Shown here in pieces: positions 1-11,631 of a stretch of DNA of 64,000 nt; the first letter of the stretch is position 1; each line of letters opens with the position of its first letter. Source of the stretch: Agapanthus africanus (lineage: Eukaryota > Streptophyta > Magnoliopsida > Asparagales > Amaryllidaceae). Location: NCBI GenBank assembly GCA_030015575.1, contig JASDDO010000006.1:105020045-105084044 (forward strand), read 5' to 3'. The position numbers and the translations under genes are program-made. The notes beneath the pieces are model-generated. The model was not told the DNA's origin and searched no databases. It saw nothing but the letters and a program-made list of their open reading frames with translations.

Positions 1-365
1 TTTGCTTATGGACATATCGTTTTTTTTATTCTTTTTATTTTTTCCTTTATTTTTTTCTTTTTTTTTACGAGGTCGTGCCCTTTCGGGTTTTCACGAACAC
101 TCGCCGGTAGCCCTGCTGTTTTTACTAACGGAGCCCTTTCGGGTTTTCATCCGCGCCCATTTTGCTTATGGACAGACCGTTTTTTTTATTCTTTATATTT
201 TTTTCCTTTCTTTTTTTCTTTTTTTTTTACGAGGTCGCGCCCTTTCGGGTTTTCACGAACACTCGCCGGTAGCCCCTTCTGTTTTTACTCACGGAGCCCT
301 TTCGGGTTTTCATCCGTGCCCTTTTTGCTTATGGACATACCGTTTTATTTATTATATATATATTT
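1..365 (-). repeat. Tandem repeat (about 162 bp) in the 3' UTR of element A
   Basis: Units start with TTTGCTTATGGACA at 1, 161 and 324, so two full copies and part of a third are visible and the array may extend left. Each unit has a T-rich pyrimidine tract followed by two related blocks containing CCCTTTCGGGTTTTCA. On the element's minus strand the tract is A/G-rich, like a polypurine tract. Hypervariable tandem repeats between integrase and the 3' LTR are known for Tat-lineage elements. The remaining 366-560 is 3' UTR without clear structure; at about 435-470 it holds one sequence resembling the 27-bp repeats of the A LTR. Confidence 0.8.
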
Positions 366-560
366 TTTATTTATTTTTATTCATCTCATCAGCCCAAGGA
401 TGCTGTGGTAGTAGCTTAAAGACGTTTTTGTCTGCTATTAGTTTTAGGACATTTCGGTCCGTTGTTGAGAAGGTTGGCTATTCTTTATGAAGCTTGAGCT
501 TAGGAAGATAGCGAGCGGACATAGTCGTCGTCATCCATCATTGACCTAGGCTGTGGCTCA

Positions 561-3500
561 TTAAGCGTAATATTTCTTTAGGAAGCGACCGTTTATTGGT
601 CTGAAAGGCCTTTCGCCGTGCATGTCGATGAGTAGATAGGCTCCACCTTGGTAGACTGTATCTATGATGTACGGGCCTTCATAGTTGGGCTTAAATTTTC
701 CCCGCTTGGCGCGATTGGGGATCATAGGCCTTTTGACCACTAGCACGAGTTCACCTTGACGGAATGTCCTCGGTCGGGTCAATCTTTCGTATGAGCGCGT
801 CATCTTTGCTTTATAAGCTTCCAGATTTTGCTGTGCTAGGAGCCGGATTTCATCAAGGGCATCAAGCTCTTCAAACCGAAGGTGAGCATTTTCTTCGTTT
901 GTCAGTTCGTAGTGGACTGCCACTCGTAGAGAGGGTAATTCTATCTCTAGAGGGAGTACTGCTTTCGTCCCAAATACCAACGCGTACGGCGTTGTGTTTG
1001 TGGCCGTTTTAATTGTAGTTCGATATGCCCAAAGAGCCTCTTGCAATCTTTCGTGCCAATCTCTTTTATTTCGTGACACCGTTTTCTTCACGATCTTCGT
1101 CAAGGTCTTATTGAAGGCCTCAGCTAGACCATTAGCTCGCGGATTATAAACTGAGGAATATCTCCAGTCTATATTATGCTGTTGCGCAAAGCGACTAATC
1201 TTGTGGCTTCTGTAGGCTGGCCCGTTATCGGAGATGATCCGTCGCGGAGTTCCAAACCGATATATGACGTGCGTTTTGAAGAAGTGGAGGATATTTTCTG
1301 TCTTCACTTCTCTTAACGGTATTGCTTCTGCCCACTTAGAGAAGTAGTCAGTCGCCGCTAGGATGAAACGATGTCCCTTAGACGATGCTGGTTCGATAGG
1401 GCCAACTATATCAGTCCCCCACATTTCGAATGGCCAGCTAGCCACTGTTGGGTGTAGCGGATTTGGATGTTGATGGATGAAGTCCCCATGAATTTGGCAT
1501 GAGTGGCATTGCTTCGCATATTCGATGCAGTCCTGAATCATCGTGGGCCAGTAGTAGCCCATCCGTTTTATTTTCAACTTCATCTTAGGGCCTGCTTGAT
1601 GAGAACCGCAGAGTCCGTCGTGAACTTCTTGGACGACTCTTTTCTCTTCGTCAGGTCCTAAGCATCTCAGCCATAAAGAATCAAATGACCTCTTGTACAG
1701 GGTATCGTTGACAAAGGCGAAAGACAGGGCTCGTTTCGCGAGCTGATGTCTTGTGGACGCTTCTTCAGGCACTTGGTGGGTCTTAAAGTAGTCTATGAAG
1801 ACTTCCCTCCAGTCCTCGGCCTTCTCATGGTCTTTTATTTGTAGGGTCGTCTGCTCAGTCGCTCCCTTTTCTTTATATGATTCTGGAGGTATTTCTGCCG
1901 GGGCGAGTACTCGACGGCTTTGTACCACGATTCTAACGTCATCGAGGTTCTCATCAGCCAATTCTTTAGCAAGTTTGGCCAGTGCGCCCGCTTTGCTGTT
2001 TTCCGCACGCGGTATGCTTTCCAAAATATAGGAGGGAATTTGGGTTAGCAGTTGTTGCACATTTTCACCGTATTTTATCAATTCCGGTTTGCATGTTTGG
2101 TAATCGCCGTTCACTTGACTGACGACTAGCTGGGAGTCCCCATATATGAGGAGGTTTTCAATTCCCATGTCAATGGCAATCTCCAATCCTGCTATCAAAG
2201 CTTCGTATTCAGCTTCATTATTCGTTCTCGGCTCTGTCAAGGAGAAGGCGAAGCGCATTATTCCTCCTTGTGGGGTTACGAAGATAAGGCCTACTCCCGA
2301 TTTGATCATTGACGTATTTTGTTTGTGCTTTTTCATGGAAGATGCCCCAACGAAATAAAGTTCCCAACGGGTATCACCACCGCCGATTGCATCAAACGCA
2401 TGCTTGTCTGGCAAATCGCAATTCAGGGAAGAATCGTCAGGTATCGGGTGCTCAGCAAGGATGTCAGCTATGGCCTGACCCTTCACTGCCTTGAGGGGTC
2501 GATACGTTATCGAGAACTCCATTAAGAGCAGGGCCCATTTAGCGAGTCGTCCCGTCAATATGGCCTTTGACATTAGATATTTGAGAGGGTCCACCTTTGA
2601 AATGAGATGGACTTCATGCGCTAATGCGTAATGTCTAAGCTTTGTTATTGCGAAGATCAACGCCAGGCAGTGTTTTTCAATGGGGGAGTAATTGCTCTCT
2701 GCCCCCAGTAGAACTCGACTTAAGTAGTAGAGTGCTCTTTCTTTCCCTTGATCGTTCTCTTGTGCCCATAATGCGCCTAAAGAACCTTCGAGGGCGGTCG
2801 TATAAAGAATGAGGGGTTTTCCCTTGACCGGAGCAGCCAATACCGGTGGGTTCTGCAAGTATTGCTTGATCTCTTCTAGTGCACTTTGGCACTTGTGATC
2901 CCAAACGAATGGGGTTCCCTTCTTCATCAGGTGACTGTAAGGACGACACTTTCCTGAAAGATTAGCGATAAACCGTCGAATGTATGCAAGCTTTCCTTGG
3001 AGAGATCGCAACTGTTTAAGAGTTCTTGGCTGAGGCATTTCCATGATCGCCTTAATCTTAGACGGATCTATTTCGATACCTCGGTGTCGAACGATAAATC
3101 CTAGGAATTTGCCCGAGGAAACCCCGAACGCACATTTTAAATGGTTCATCTTCAAATTGTATTGCCGAAGGCGTTGAAATACGGTCTTCAAATGCTCGAG
3201 ATGCTCTTCGTATGACTTGCTTTTAACCATGAGATCGTCGATATAGCATTCGACGATTTCGTGTATAAGGTCGTCGAAGATCTTTGTCATGGCCCTCTGA
3301 TAAGTAGCACCGGCGTTCTTCAAACCGAAGGGCATTACTTTATAACAAAATATCCCTAAAGGAGTCCGGAAAGCCGTATGTTTCTGATCTTCAGGATGCA
3401 TTTTTATTTGATTATACCCCGATGAGCCGTCCATGAAGGAGAAAACCTCATGAGTGGATGTATTGTCTATCATCAGTTCAGTGACTGGCACTGGGAAATC

Positions 3501-5513
3501 ATCCTTCAGGAAATCTTTATTAAGATCCCGGAAGTCTACGCATATGCGCACTGTCCGATTTTTCTTCATCACTGGGACGATGTTGGCGATCCATTCAGGG
3601 TACTGAACTTCCTGGATGAAACCAGAGTCGATTAACTTTTTGACTTCGGTATTTATGCTCATCTCAAGCTCTAGTCGCATTCTTCTCGGTGCCTGTTTGA
3701 CTGGTTTGACGTTTGGGGATATTGCTAGTCTATGTACAGCGACTCCTGGATCTAGTCCTGGCATCTCGGAATAGATCCAAGCGAAGCAATCTTTATGCTG
3801 CACAAGGACGTCTTTTAACGCAGCCACCCTCTCTTCAGACAGCAGTTCGCTGACGAATGTCGGTCGCAGATCATTTACCGTCCCCAACTCGATTTTCCTG
3901 AGGTTATCTGCGGTGGTATGTATTCCATCCTCCATTTCTTTCGGAGCTGGGGGAAATTCTGAGATTACCTCATCATTACTGTTTTCGAGGCACCAAGGGA
4001 GGTTGTCTAGGTTCTTGGGTTCTTCTTTTAATATTGTGATCATATGACAGGTGCGAATTCGCTCCCAGTCCCAATGTGGAACTGTTTTTTCTTTCGTGTC
4101 CTTGGGCTCGTGCTTTTGTGGTGGCGTTACCCTCCAGTTGTCAGACAGAGCAAACTTGCCGAGCTGGTACTGATCTTCGACCCAATTCTTAAAGGTGAAG
4201 CAATCTTTAAGAGGATGCCCTATCACTCGGTGGTAAGAGCAATAGTTTGGATCAGAGACTTCACCCACTTGTTCTGGGTGCTTGGACTCCGGCAATGTAA
4301 GCATTTGATGTTTCAGAGCAAGCTCAAGTATCTTCTTCGTCTTGTCTCGAGGAAACGAGTATGCTCGACCCATTTTCTTCATGAGGGATTGGTCAATAAC
4401 GCTCGATTCTCGCTTGCGTGGCTTCTTAGCCCTGCTTTGTTGCTGTTGAGCGCCTCTTCGGCCTTTCGACTCGTTTCTGCCTCCGCGTCGAGCCCTTTTT
4501 GTATCAGGTTGACATGGGGCAGCATCTTCGTTCTTTACTGCCTGTTGAAGGAGGCGCTGTGTCTTGGCTTTCTCATAGATTGCCATTTCACGATTGTGAT
4601 CATCTCGGGCTTTTTGACTCGCATCCCTTATAAGTTTGCTCATCTGGTCTTCAAATGATGGACCGGGCGGTTTTGTATCAGGAACTTTTGCTGGTTCAGG
4701 ATTAGCGTTTTCCTTTTGAGCATCTGCTTCTTCATCAGAATTGTGCACGACGTAACAGCCGCGGAGCAGCTCTCGTTTCCTGGAGCGAATGTATCCGAGC
4801 CCGATCGTCACCAGCCTCCCATTAGGTAGCTTGCGCTGAGTTTCGTGGACGTTCCAAACCCTGTCATAGAATTTGGCCTTTCTAACGGTTTGTTCGAAAG
4901 GTATTCCCTGGCGCTTCAACAGTTTCTTCAAACCTTCGGTATAATATCTAGGAAGACGGATAGGCTGAAGCCTGTCGAGCGTGGGATCCGCGCCATGCCA
5001 AATTTCTTTTTCCACCTTGTTTTCTTCAGAACGGTAGAATAGGATTGCCTTCTCGCCTTTTCGTCCTGGAGGGATATAGAATGGCTGCAATTCTTCTACG
5101 CTGTTGGTGTCGAGTGCATCCAGTTCGCTGTAATGTTCAAGCGGCACCATGGTTATCTGCAGACTTCGCTCTTCATCAGCGGAAACCCGTATTGAAGGCC
5201 GAGCAGGGAATACAGCATGAACTTCATCCTCTGAATCACTGCCGAAGATCAACGAAGGAACGGATGGTCCTGGCCTGGTGGATTGGGATGGACCTGAATA
5301 AATTATATCCTCCTCCTCCTCGGTGTCACTGCCGAAGACAGGGATGGTGGCGTTAGTTTTGTTCTCCGGTTTGTGACACCTTTCCGTGTCTTCGAAACTC
5401 GGTAAGAAGTATTTGGCATCTTCATACTTGCGAACTTCGTTCACAGAAAACGGATTCAACTCTCCCGCCACAGTGTACTTGAGGCCATCCCTAGAATACT
5501 TCATGCACTGATG
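561..5513 (-). pseudogene. pol: Element A pol: RT, RNase H, archaeal-type RNase H, integrase
   Basis: Open from the TAG at 5514 to the stop at 561; the first ATG is at 5504 and gives 1647 residues (numbering from it). A long N-terminal part (1-640) is rich in acidic FGSD motifs and carries a C-x2-H-x4-H-x4-C knuckle module near 378-465. RT follows with the YIDD motif at 754-757. The first RNase H (about 895-1010) is degenerate, with TT where a catalytic Asp is usual. The second RNase H (about 1045-1180) keeps the NNEAEYEAL and YGDSQLV motifs. Integrase has an HHCC finger near 1296-1330 and a DDE triad of about D1365, D1426 and E1462 (35 residues between the last two). There is no chromodomain. 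These enzymes copy the element's RNA into DNA and insert it. The segment has no internal stop but is cut off from gag by the TAG, hence pseudogene. Confidence 0.88.
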
Positions 5514-7187
5514 CTATGTAGAAGGGATGATATTGTACTCGTGTAGCCATGGTCGGCCGAGCAGAGCATTGTAGCACGTCTTGGCGTCTATAACATGGAA
5601 TTTGATGTCTGTGACGAGCAACCCGAAGCGTAACGTCAATATCACAGATCCAAGAGTTTTTGATGATTGGGAGTCGAATCCGGAGATGGTGATTTTGTTT
5701 CGGGCGAGGTGTTGGACACTCATGCAAATCTCCTTTAACACTCGCAAATTGAGTAAATTGACAGACGATCCGTTATCGACCAAGATTTTACCTATCTTTA
5801 TGTCATGGCAGTATCCTGAGACATAAAGGGGGTGATTGTGTTCACACGTCCCGAGGAGAAGGTCTTCATCACCAAAAGCAACGTCGGCTGTGTGGACTTC
5901 TTCTAATTCGTCTTTCATCTTTTCTTCGGCTAAGAAGGCTTGGAACTGGTCCGGATCTTGTAGCGCCTTAATCAAAGAGTCTCTCGCCTCCTTTGATAGT
6001 AACAAGGCATCAAAGACGCTTAGCTGAGAGGGCAGTTTCCTCAGATGTGCCAGAACGTTGTAATCCTCCTTACTTCTCTTCGGCGGGTTTTCGGCGTTTA
6101 GCTTTTCCAGAACTTTGTCATCTAAGACGATGTCTTCAGAGACCTTTTCTTTCCCTTTATCTTTTCTATTCGAGGGTCCGAGGTTCTTTTCAGGCAGTGT
6201 CCGATTCCGCAGCCGGATATTTTCGCAAACCACTGGCTCTTCTTCTTTTCCCGAAGTTGACTCTTTAAAGAGAGGGGCAAGTTCTAGCTCCTCATCAGAG
6301 TCGCTCCCAAATGTAGGCACTTGTGACCCGGCAGTGTTAACCATGTGACAATTGCCGGCAGTTCTTTCAAGCTCTTTGGTCGTGTTTCTTTGCTCCCGAC
6401 GAATTTTACGCTTTTCCCATTTAAAGCGTTGTTGATTAGCGACGTATCCTTGCCACCATCTATCGAAAGACTTGCACTCTTGAGTGTGATGCGAGACCTT
6501 CTGATGATATAAGCAATAAGAGGGGTGCATTTCTACCACACCAGTCATTTTTCCTTCAGAGGATGGTAGCTTCATGCCCATTGATATGGACTTAGCAAAC
6601 CTCTTTTTTATCTTGAATTGGCTTTTGTCAGCGGTGGAGGCATTTTGCTCCAGCGGGATCATCTCAGCTCTTTCCTCAAGTTGCTGGCGCTTGGCCCTTT
6701 CGAATATAGCCGTCTCGCGTTCTCGGTCAGCTTTACTTTTCAATCGAGCTTCACTAAGAAACGCGTCAATCCTTTCGATTGATAACTCCGGAACCCTTGA
6801 CCCAGTATTTGCCCCAAGCATTTTAGTGCCAGAAGTCCCTTCATCGTTCGTGGTCGAATGGGAGATCATATGACAGCTCGCCACATATTCGTCGGATTCA
6901 TCCGATGAACTTTCTCCCTCATCTTCTTTTTGAAAGACGTGATCAAGGAAATCTTGGAGCGTAATGGGAGTCCGCGCCTTTTGGTTGTATTCATCCAGTG
7001 CGTCGATTTGCTTTTGTAAGTCCGTGCGCTTGTCGCCAGGCTTCACGGGCTTCTTAGATTTCTTCTTCTTCTTTTTCGAAGATTCTGACGGCTGACTATG
7101 AACGCTTGAACTACCACCATCGGTCCTCGGAGTCGGACGTGGCTTCAACATCCCCTCAATAACCTGCGGTTGAAAGGGGTTCTTCCA
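5514..7187 (-). pseudogene. Element A protease segment with a second zinc-knuckle-like module
   Basis: Same frame as the segments on both sides, bounded by TAG codons at 7188 and 5514. A lysine-rich start (KKKKKKSKK) is followed by a charged region, a knuckle-like module with CLYHQ and HHTQEC around 6490-6530, an acidic stretch containing FGSDSDEE, and an aspartic protease core near 5700-5800. The protease signature is VDNGSS (catalytic Asp codon at 5775-5777), so the usual D-T/S-G is D-N-G, a form I recall in related plant gypsy proteases. A typical family ending, LGRPWLHEYN, precedes the stop. The protease would cleave the gag-pol precursor. From memory of related elements the residue replaced by the 5514 stop is usually Leu; this is not verified here. 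Confidence 0.78.
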
Positions 7188-8234
7188 CTAGATCGCTGGA
7201 CAGGTCTGAAGATCGTTTAGCATCCTCTTCGTCTTGGCTGATAATACAACCTCCCAAGGAGCTTCCTCAATGACGGAGCATGTTGCCCCCGGCGTATTCG
7301 TCCCTTTAGAGGTGTGGGGCTGCGGGGGATTCACCTTCCATTTGTCGGATAGCGCAAATTTGCCCTGGCGGTACTGGTTCTCAAGCCAATTCTTGAAAAC
7401 GTAGCAATCCTCGATGGGATGGCCTAGCACTCGATGGTAAGGGCAGTAATTGGGCTCGTTGACGTCGTTCGGTTGCAACGGACGTTTTGGATCTGGCATA
7501 TTTATGAGTCTGTTGCGCAACGCCAGCTCGAATAGCCTTCTCGTTTTATCGCGGGGGAAGGAGTAAGGACGTCCCATCCTGTCCTCAAGGGGTACGTATG
7601 GGCGTGTATTGTTTGGACGAGCAACCGGCTTCGAGTCGCTCGGTTGTTGTTGGGCATTAGCGACAATGATCGCTTTTCCCTTTCCTTTGTCGTTTCGGGA
7701 GTCCGGCTTCGGGAGAGGGGGTTTATGGCCCATCTGGTCCATCTGCGCTAGTTTGTCGATCAAAGCCTGGAAGGTAGTCGGCTTGAAGAACATCATGAAT
7801 TGCGAGATGGTTGCCTGTGGATTAAGGGTTCCAACAAACATTCCCACCGCTGGAGCTTCTTCTATGCGCTGTTCGCACTTCGACCATAGATTACGCCACC
7901 GTATAGCGTACTGAATCCATGTCTCGCCGGGTTTTACCCTGGCATTAATCAGTGCCGTCATCGGGGTACGCTCACTGGCACTTGCAAAACGTTGGGTGAA
8001 GAGCAGCTCCATCTCCGCAAAGGTTTTAATAGAGTCGTTGGGGAGCTCAGAATACCATTCGAACGCCGTATCTGATAAGCTTCCAACAAACTGGTGAAGC
8101 AAAAGCTTGTCGCCGCCGCCGGTGTTACCGTAAAGCGCCCTGAACTGGGCAACATGTTGATGGGGATTGCCGGTCCCTTTGTAGACATGAAACTTGGGAA
8201 TTGTGTAACCCGGCGGGTACTTGATTTGGTCATA
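7188..8234 (-). pseudogene. gag: Element A gag core (retrotransposon gag domain plus zinc-knuckle-like module)
   Basis: Open between in-frame TAG codons at 8235 and 7188. The gag domain is recognisable from GTGNPHQHVAQF through LSDTAFEWYSELP, the FTQRFAS segment and WRNLW, which is the usual pattern of plant gypsy gag. After a low-complexity linker comes MGRPYSFPRDKTRR and a C-x2-H-x4-H-x4-C knuckle (NYCPYH, then GHPIEDC) at about 7400-7460. Gag forms the virus-like particle and the knuckle binds RNA. The start is not an ATG because the segment is the continuation of a longer gag opened at 9842. The knuckle module is closely repeated in the pol segment near 4110-4373. Confidence 0.85.
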
Positions 8235-9221
8235 CTAGCCTGGATACGGCCGCCCCGTTTTAACGACGTGGCCGGCTGCTTCGGCCGCGTGATGAACCTT
8301 TATTTGCTGGGCTATGTATTCGTCCAGATCAGTCTTAGAGATTGTATCCTCTTTAGCTGTTAATAGAGCGGGCTGCGGATTTAATGTCTCTCCCTTATCA
8401 TCTCCAAGGACGATTAGGGGTTCTTCAGCGGGAGGATTTTGTTGTATCATCATCCCTATCATATCCTGGATGAGGAGGCCTATCCGTTGTATGTTGGCCG
8501 CTTGTTCAGCAGCCTCTTTGTCCCTCTTTTCCAGTACTCGGCGGAGGAACTCGGCGTCGGTCTCTACCTCTTGGCGTTCATCTAAGGACGTCTCAGGGTT
8601 CTCTTTTGGCTCCGTGAGTGCAGCCATTGTAGTCATCATCTCCTGGAGCTTTTGTTGCTGCTCCTGAGCCTTGGTCACTGATCGGGTAAGCGGTCGGTGA
8701 CTCGTAGAAGTACGGCTTTCTTCCTTTCCAGAAGCCATATAAACCGTATGAACAATTATGCCCCCTGACTTGGGGTGTTTAGGTTCACTGCTTTTAAACT
8801 TTGCCGCTGACGTGGGAGCTTTCTCTGGCCTCCTTCTTTTGTGAGCCATCGAGGTGGAAGGAGCCGTTGAAGTGGGCACCATAGCAACTGTTGTCCCCTG
8901 CTGTTTAATGGGGCGGTCCTTGTCCTTTTCCACTTTTGCCTTTTTCTGGCGACGAAATTGGTCTGGATCAATCACAGAGTCTTGAACCCTCCGCCAAACT
9001 TTATAAATTTTTGAAGATAGCCGTTGAGGGGGCTGTTCTCGTTTTGTTTCAGGAGCTTTCTCCACAGGCAGAGATCTTTTCAATGTAGCTATTGGAGAGT
9101 TCTTTCTTACCTTCCTCAGTAATTCAAAGCTGTTCCCGGTTGGAACAGCAGCGTTGACCTCCACCAACGGAGCAGGTGGAGTCAGCCCTGAAGGGGAACT
9201 GCCCCCTGCTTTCCTCACTCG
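8235..9221 (-). pseudogene. gag: Element A gag, N-terminal basic and coiled region
   Basis: In frame with both neighbours, between TGA at 9222 and TAG at 8235. The product is rich in Lys, Arg, Ser, Thr and Pro in its first half (RKKNSPIATLKRS-like, RRQKKAKVEKDKDR). The second half is Glu/Gln-rich and probably helical (EFLRRVLEKRDKEAAEQAANIQRIGLLIQ). It ends VVKTGRPYPG just before the stop, and gag homology resumes immediately after. I recognise no named domain. It is most likely the variable N-terminal part of gag in this lineage. The TGA at its start could derive from CGA, a CpG change, but this is an inference. Confidence 0.65.
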
Positions 9222-9842
9222 TCACCAATGGCGACGTCGCGCACGACGAGCCGTTGGGACTGGCTCGGAAATCAAGATAGTTTCTTGTTGTCCCCTGTTT
9301 GAGCGTGGGGTAACTGCCGATGTCAGCCTATCGAAGACTGATGCCTTTTGACCAGCTGGGGGAGGAGTGGGAACCGTCAATCTTGTGAAGACCGACTCTC
9401 TAATGGGAGAAGCCGCTTTAACGACTTCCGGAGTAGCGACCGTTTCCCTCTTTGGGGTGGCCACTTCATGGTTCTGACCTAGCTTGCTGAAAACGGAGGC
9501 TGTCGGTTTAGTGACGGGCGACCCATTGACAGGGGCTGTCGAAACAGTGAGCCGGTTGAAGACCGACTTTTTACCCACTCCCGGTGCAGGTATTGGTGCA
9601 GAGAAGCTTGCAGGTGGGATCATAGTTCCGAAGAACAAGCCGGTGGTGGCTTGGGTCACTTGGTCTACCGGCAGAGTAAGGAAAGAAGCCGCTTGGGGCC
9701 CATATGCTACACCTCCGGAAGAGGTGGAGCGTCCATTGCAGTGGCACTTCGAGCAGTTGGTGCAGTTGGAGGCCATTGAATCTTGAGTTCTGTGCCAGAC
9801 AAAAGACCAAGTCTTAGTAATTTGAAATCCGAAGGCAACCAT
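9222..9842 (-). pseudogene. Element A first segment of the gag-pol frame, with probable start codon
   Basis: Begins at an ATG (9840-9842), 62 bases past the inner end of the primer binding site, so this is the likely translation start of the element. The 206 residues contain CTNCSKCHC, a cysteine cluster near residues 22-30. They also hold four to five repeats of an SVF-x-RLT motif (KKSVFNRLTVST, ESVFTRLTVPT, ASVFDRLTSA). The same frame runs on after the TGA at 9222. The repeated motif is a visible internal duplication of unknown role. No database family is recognised. Confidence 0.6.
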
Positions 9843-9903
9843 TTAACAAACCGCGATTGGTTCGCGAGGATGACAAACGAAGTGTGGAGTGGAAAGAGGA
9901 AAA

Positions 9904-9922
9904 GGTCCCACCGGGCGTGCCA
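9904..9922 (-). other. Primer binding site of element A
   Basis: On the minus strand TGGCACGCCCGGTGGGACC begins 5 bases (GATTC) after the LTR end GGGGAACA. It starts with TGG, as expected for pairing with a tRNA 3' CCA end. I do not assign the tRNA from memory. Position between LTR and gag start supports the call. Confidence 0.8.
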
Positions 9923-10475
9923 GAATCTGTTCCCCTCCGAACGGCGGCCGAGACGTTAGGACGTCTGGCCTGAGATTCTGGGCAGATGCTAATAGGTGCT
10001 ATTCATCCACCTCTCCGAAGATGCCGAGTTGATTTACGGCACCGTGTATCGGAGGTTTAGACGGATGCGGCCGATGTAGCAGACTTCGTCAGATTCCCCC
10101 TCAGGGTGAGGGGTTTTTGATTGTGGGGACGCTCTTCCCTGCAGGCGCAAGCCCCTGCAGTTAATTATGCTACCGCATCGCGGTAACAACTTTCTCCTTC
10201 TCCAGAATTTTACTTCGTGTTGTGTGTGTTTGTTTTGTTTGTGGTTGCCCGTGGATTGTATACGGAGACTGAGTAATACCGTCGCCCGTAGGACGTGGAT
10301 TAGTCCAAATCCGTATTTACTTAGATTTGGGTTTGGTGTTTTAGTTTAAGGATACATTAGTCACATTGCGGCTAAGATCAACTTAAACGTTCGTCAAGGA
10401 TACGTTAGTCCTGTTTTGGACTAAGATCGACTTGACGTAGTGATCGATTTAATATCTGGCCATCGGGACTCGTCA

Positions 10476-10519
10476 CCTCTCTGACGTTGTTGAGGGATTA
10501 CAACGACAGGCGTCAGAGG
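10476..10519. repeat. Inverted-repeat hairpin, copy 1, in the A LTR
   Basis: Arms TCTGACG and CGTCAGA with an inner GTTG/CAAC pairing around AGGGATTA. The second copy lies at 10906-10950 within a longer direct repeat that includes GAGTTC-GGAGATGTACCC-like flanks. The arm sequences differ between copies in a way that keeps pairing (see findings). Confidence 0.7.
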
Positions 10520-10671
10520 AGTTCAGAGATGTACCCTTGAACCAAAGTTGATTTGGAGTTTTATCGTTTATTTAAATATCTAAGGACACGTTAACCGTAT
10601 TTGGGGCTAAGATCAACTTAGACAGGACCGTTTAGATCCGACAAAAGAGCGTTTGGGACCTATTATTCCAG

Positions 10672-10876
10672 TTTAGGGACGTGGTGGTCCGATATTAGTT
10701 TAGGGACATCTCAGTCCATTATTAGTTTAAGGACGTTTCGGTCCAATATTAGTTTAGGGACGTTTCGGTCCGATGTTAGTTTAAGGACGTCTCGGTCCGA
10801 TGTTAGTTTAAGGACGTCTCGGTCCGATATTAGTTTAAGGACGTCTCGGTCCACGAGTTTAAGGACCCCGCAGTCC
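10672..10876 (-). repeat. 27-bp tandem repeats in R/U5 of the A LTR
   Basis: Units start with TTTAGGGAC or TTTAAGGAC at 10672, 10699, 10726, 10753, 10780, 10807, 10834 (shortened) and 10858, each carrying GGTCC or AGTCC. The period is exactly 27 bp for the first six steps. As 27 is a multiple of three the array is open in some frames (a leftward frame reads repeats of DRDVLKLTS), but it lies in the LTR and I do not call it a gene. Confidence 0.85.
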
Positions 10877-10905
10877 ATATGGGTGTGTGGTCGTTGGGAC
10901 CCGTC

Positions 10906-10950
10906 ACCTCTTTGACGTCGTTGAGGAATTACAACGATGGATGTCAAAGG
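10906..10950. repeat. Inverted-repeat hairpin, copy 2, in the A LTR
   Basis: Arms TTTGAC and GTCAAA, inner GTTG/CAAC around AGGAATTA. It is homologous to the copy at 10476-10519, about 430 bp away. Confidence 0.7.
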
Positions 10951-11631
10951 AGTTCGGAGATGTACCCTCGAACCGGACGTAAATTGATTTAGGAGAGCCA
11001 TTTTGCTCAGTCAATTTAATTTAAGGACTTATGGCCACGATTGGGCTAAGTCCAGTTGAAAATGTCCAACATTGCTTTTGCATTTCTTTTTTACTTTTAT
11101 TTGGGCTTTGCCTAGAAAGAATGCAGAGCATCAATTTGTTTTGGGCTCTGATGCAGAGCATCAATTTTATTTGGGCCCAGCCCTTTTATTGCTTTGCAAT
11201 TTATTTTGGCCTGCTGGGTCTTTTTGATTTGGGCCTGGCCCTTCAAGTAATGCATTGCATTTGTGCAAAGCACCAAGAATCTTTTAGATTCAAGAAAAGA
11301 AGTGCAGAGCACTTTTTAATTCCTTGATCTAAATTTAGATCAAAGAAAAGAAAGAAATCTTTTTCTTTCTTTCTGTCTTAGAGAACCAGAGGTTCATAGC
11401 AAGTGCAAGGCATTATTTTTTATTATTTTTATTTATTTATTTATTTATTGAAGATCACTGATCTTGTTCTTTAGATCAATGATCTATTCTTTAAGAGAAT
11501 TTTCTCTTATCTCAAAGGTTTTTTCCTTCTCTTTTTTTTTGTATTCTCAAGGAGTTCTCAAGAGTTCTCTTCTTTCTTCTTTTCTTTTTTTCTAAAATCA
11601 GATGATGCCTTTGAAATGAGGCCTGGGGTCC

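Noticed and set aside
2-490. 162-codon plus-strand ORF rich in Phe and Leu
   Set aside because: Starts at TTG and is a translation of the pyrimidine-rich 162-bp repeats; opposite to the element A coding strand.
4044-4658. 204-codon plus-strand ORF
   Set aside because: Lies antisense within the intact pol frame of A, which has clear domains; a shadow.
9222-9224. Stop codons of A as programmed readthrough sites
   Set aside because: No classic readthrough context, and one is TGA; point mutation is simpler. Kept only as a testable idea.
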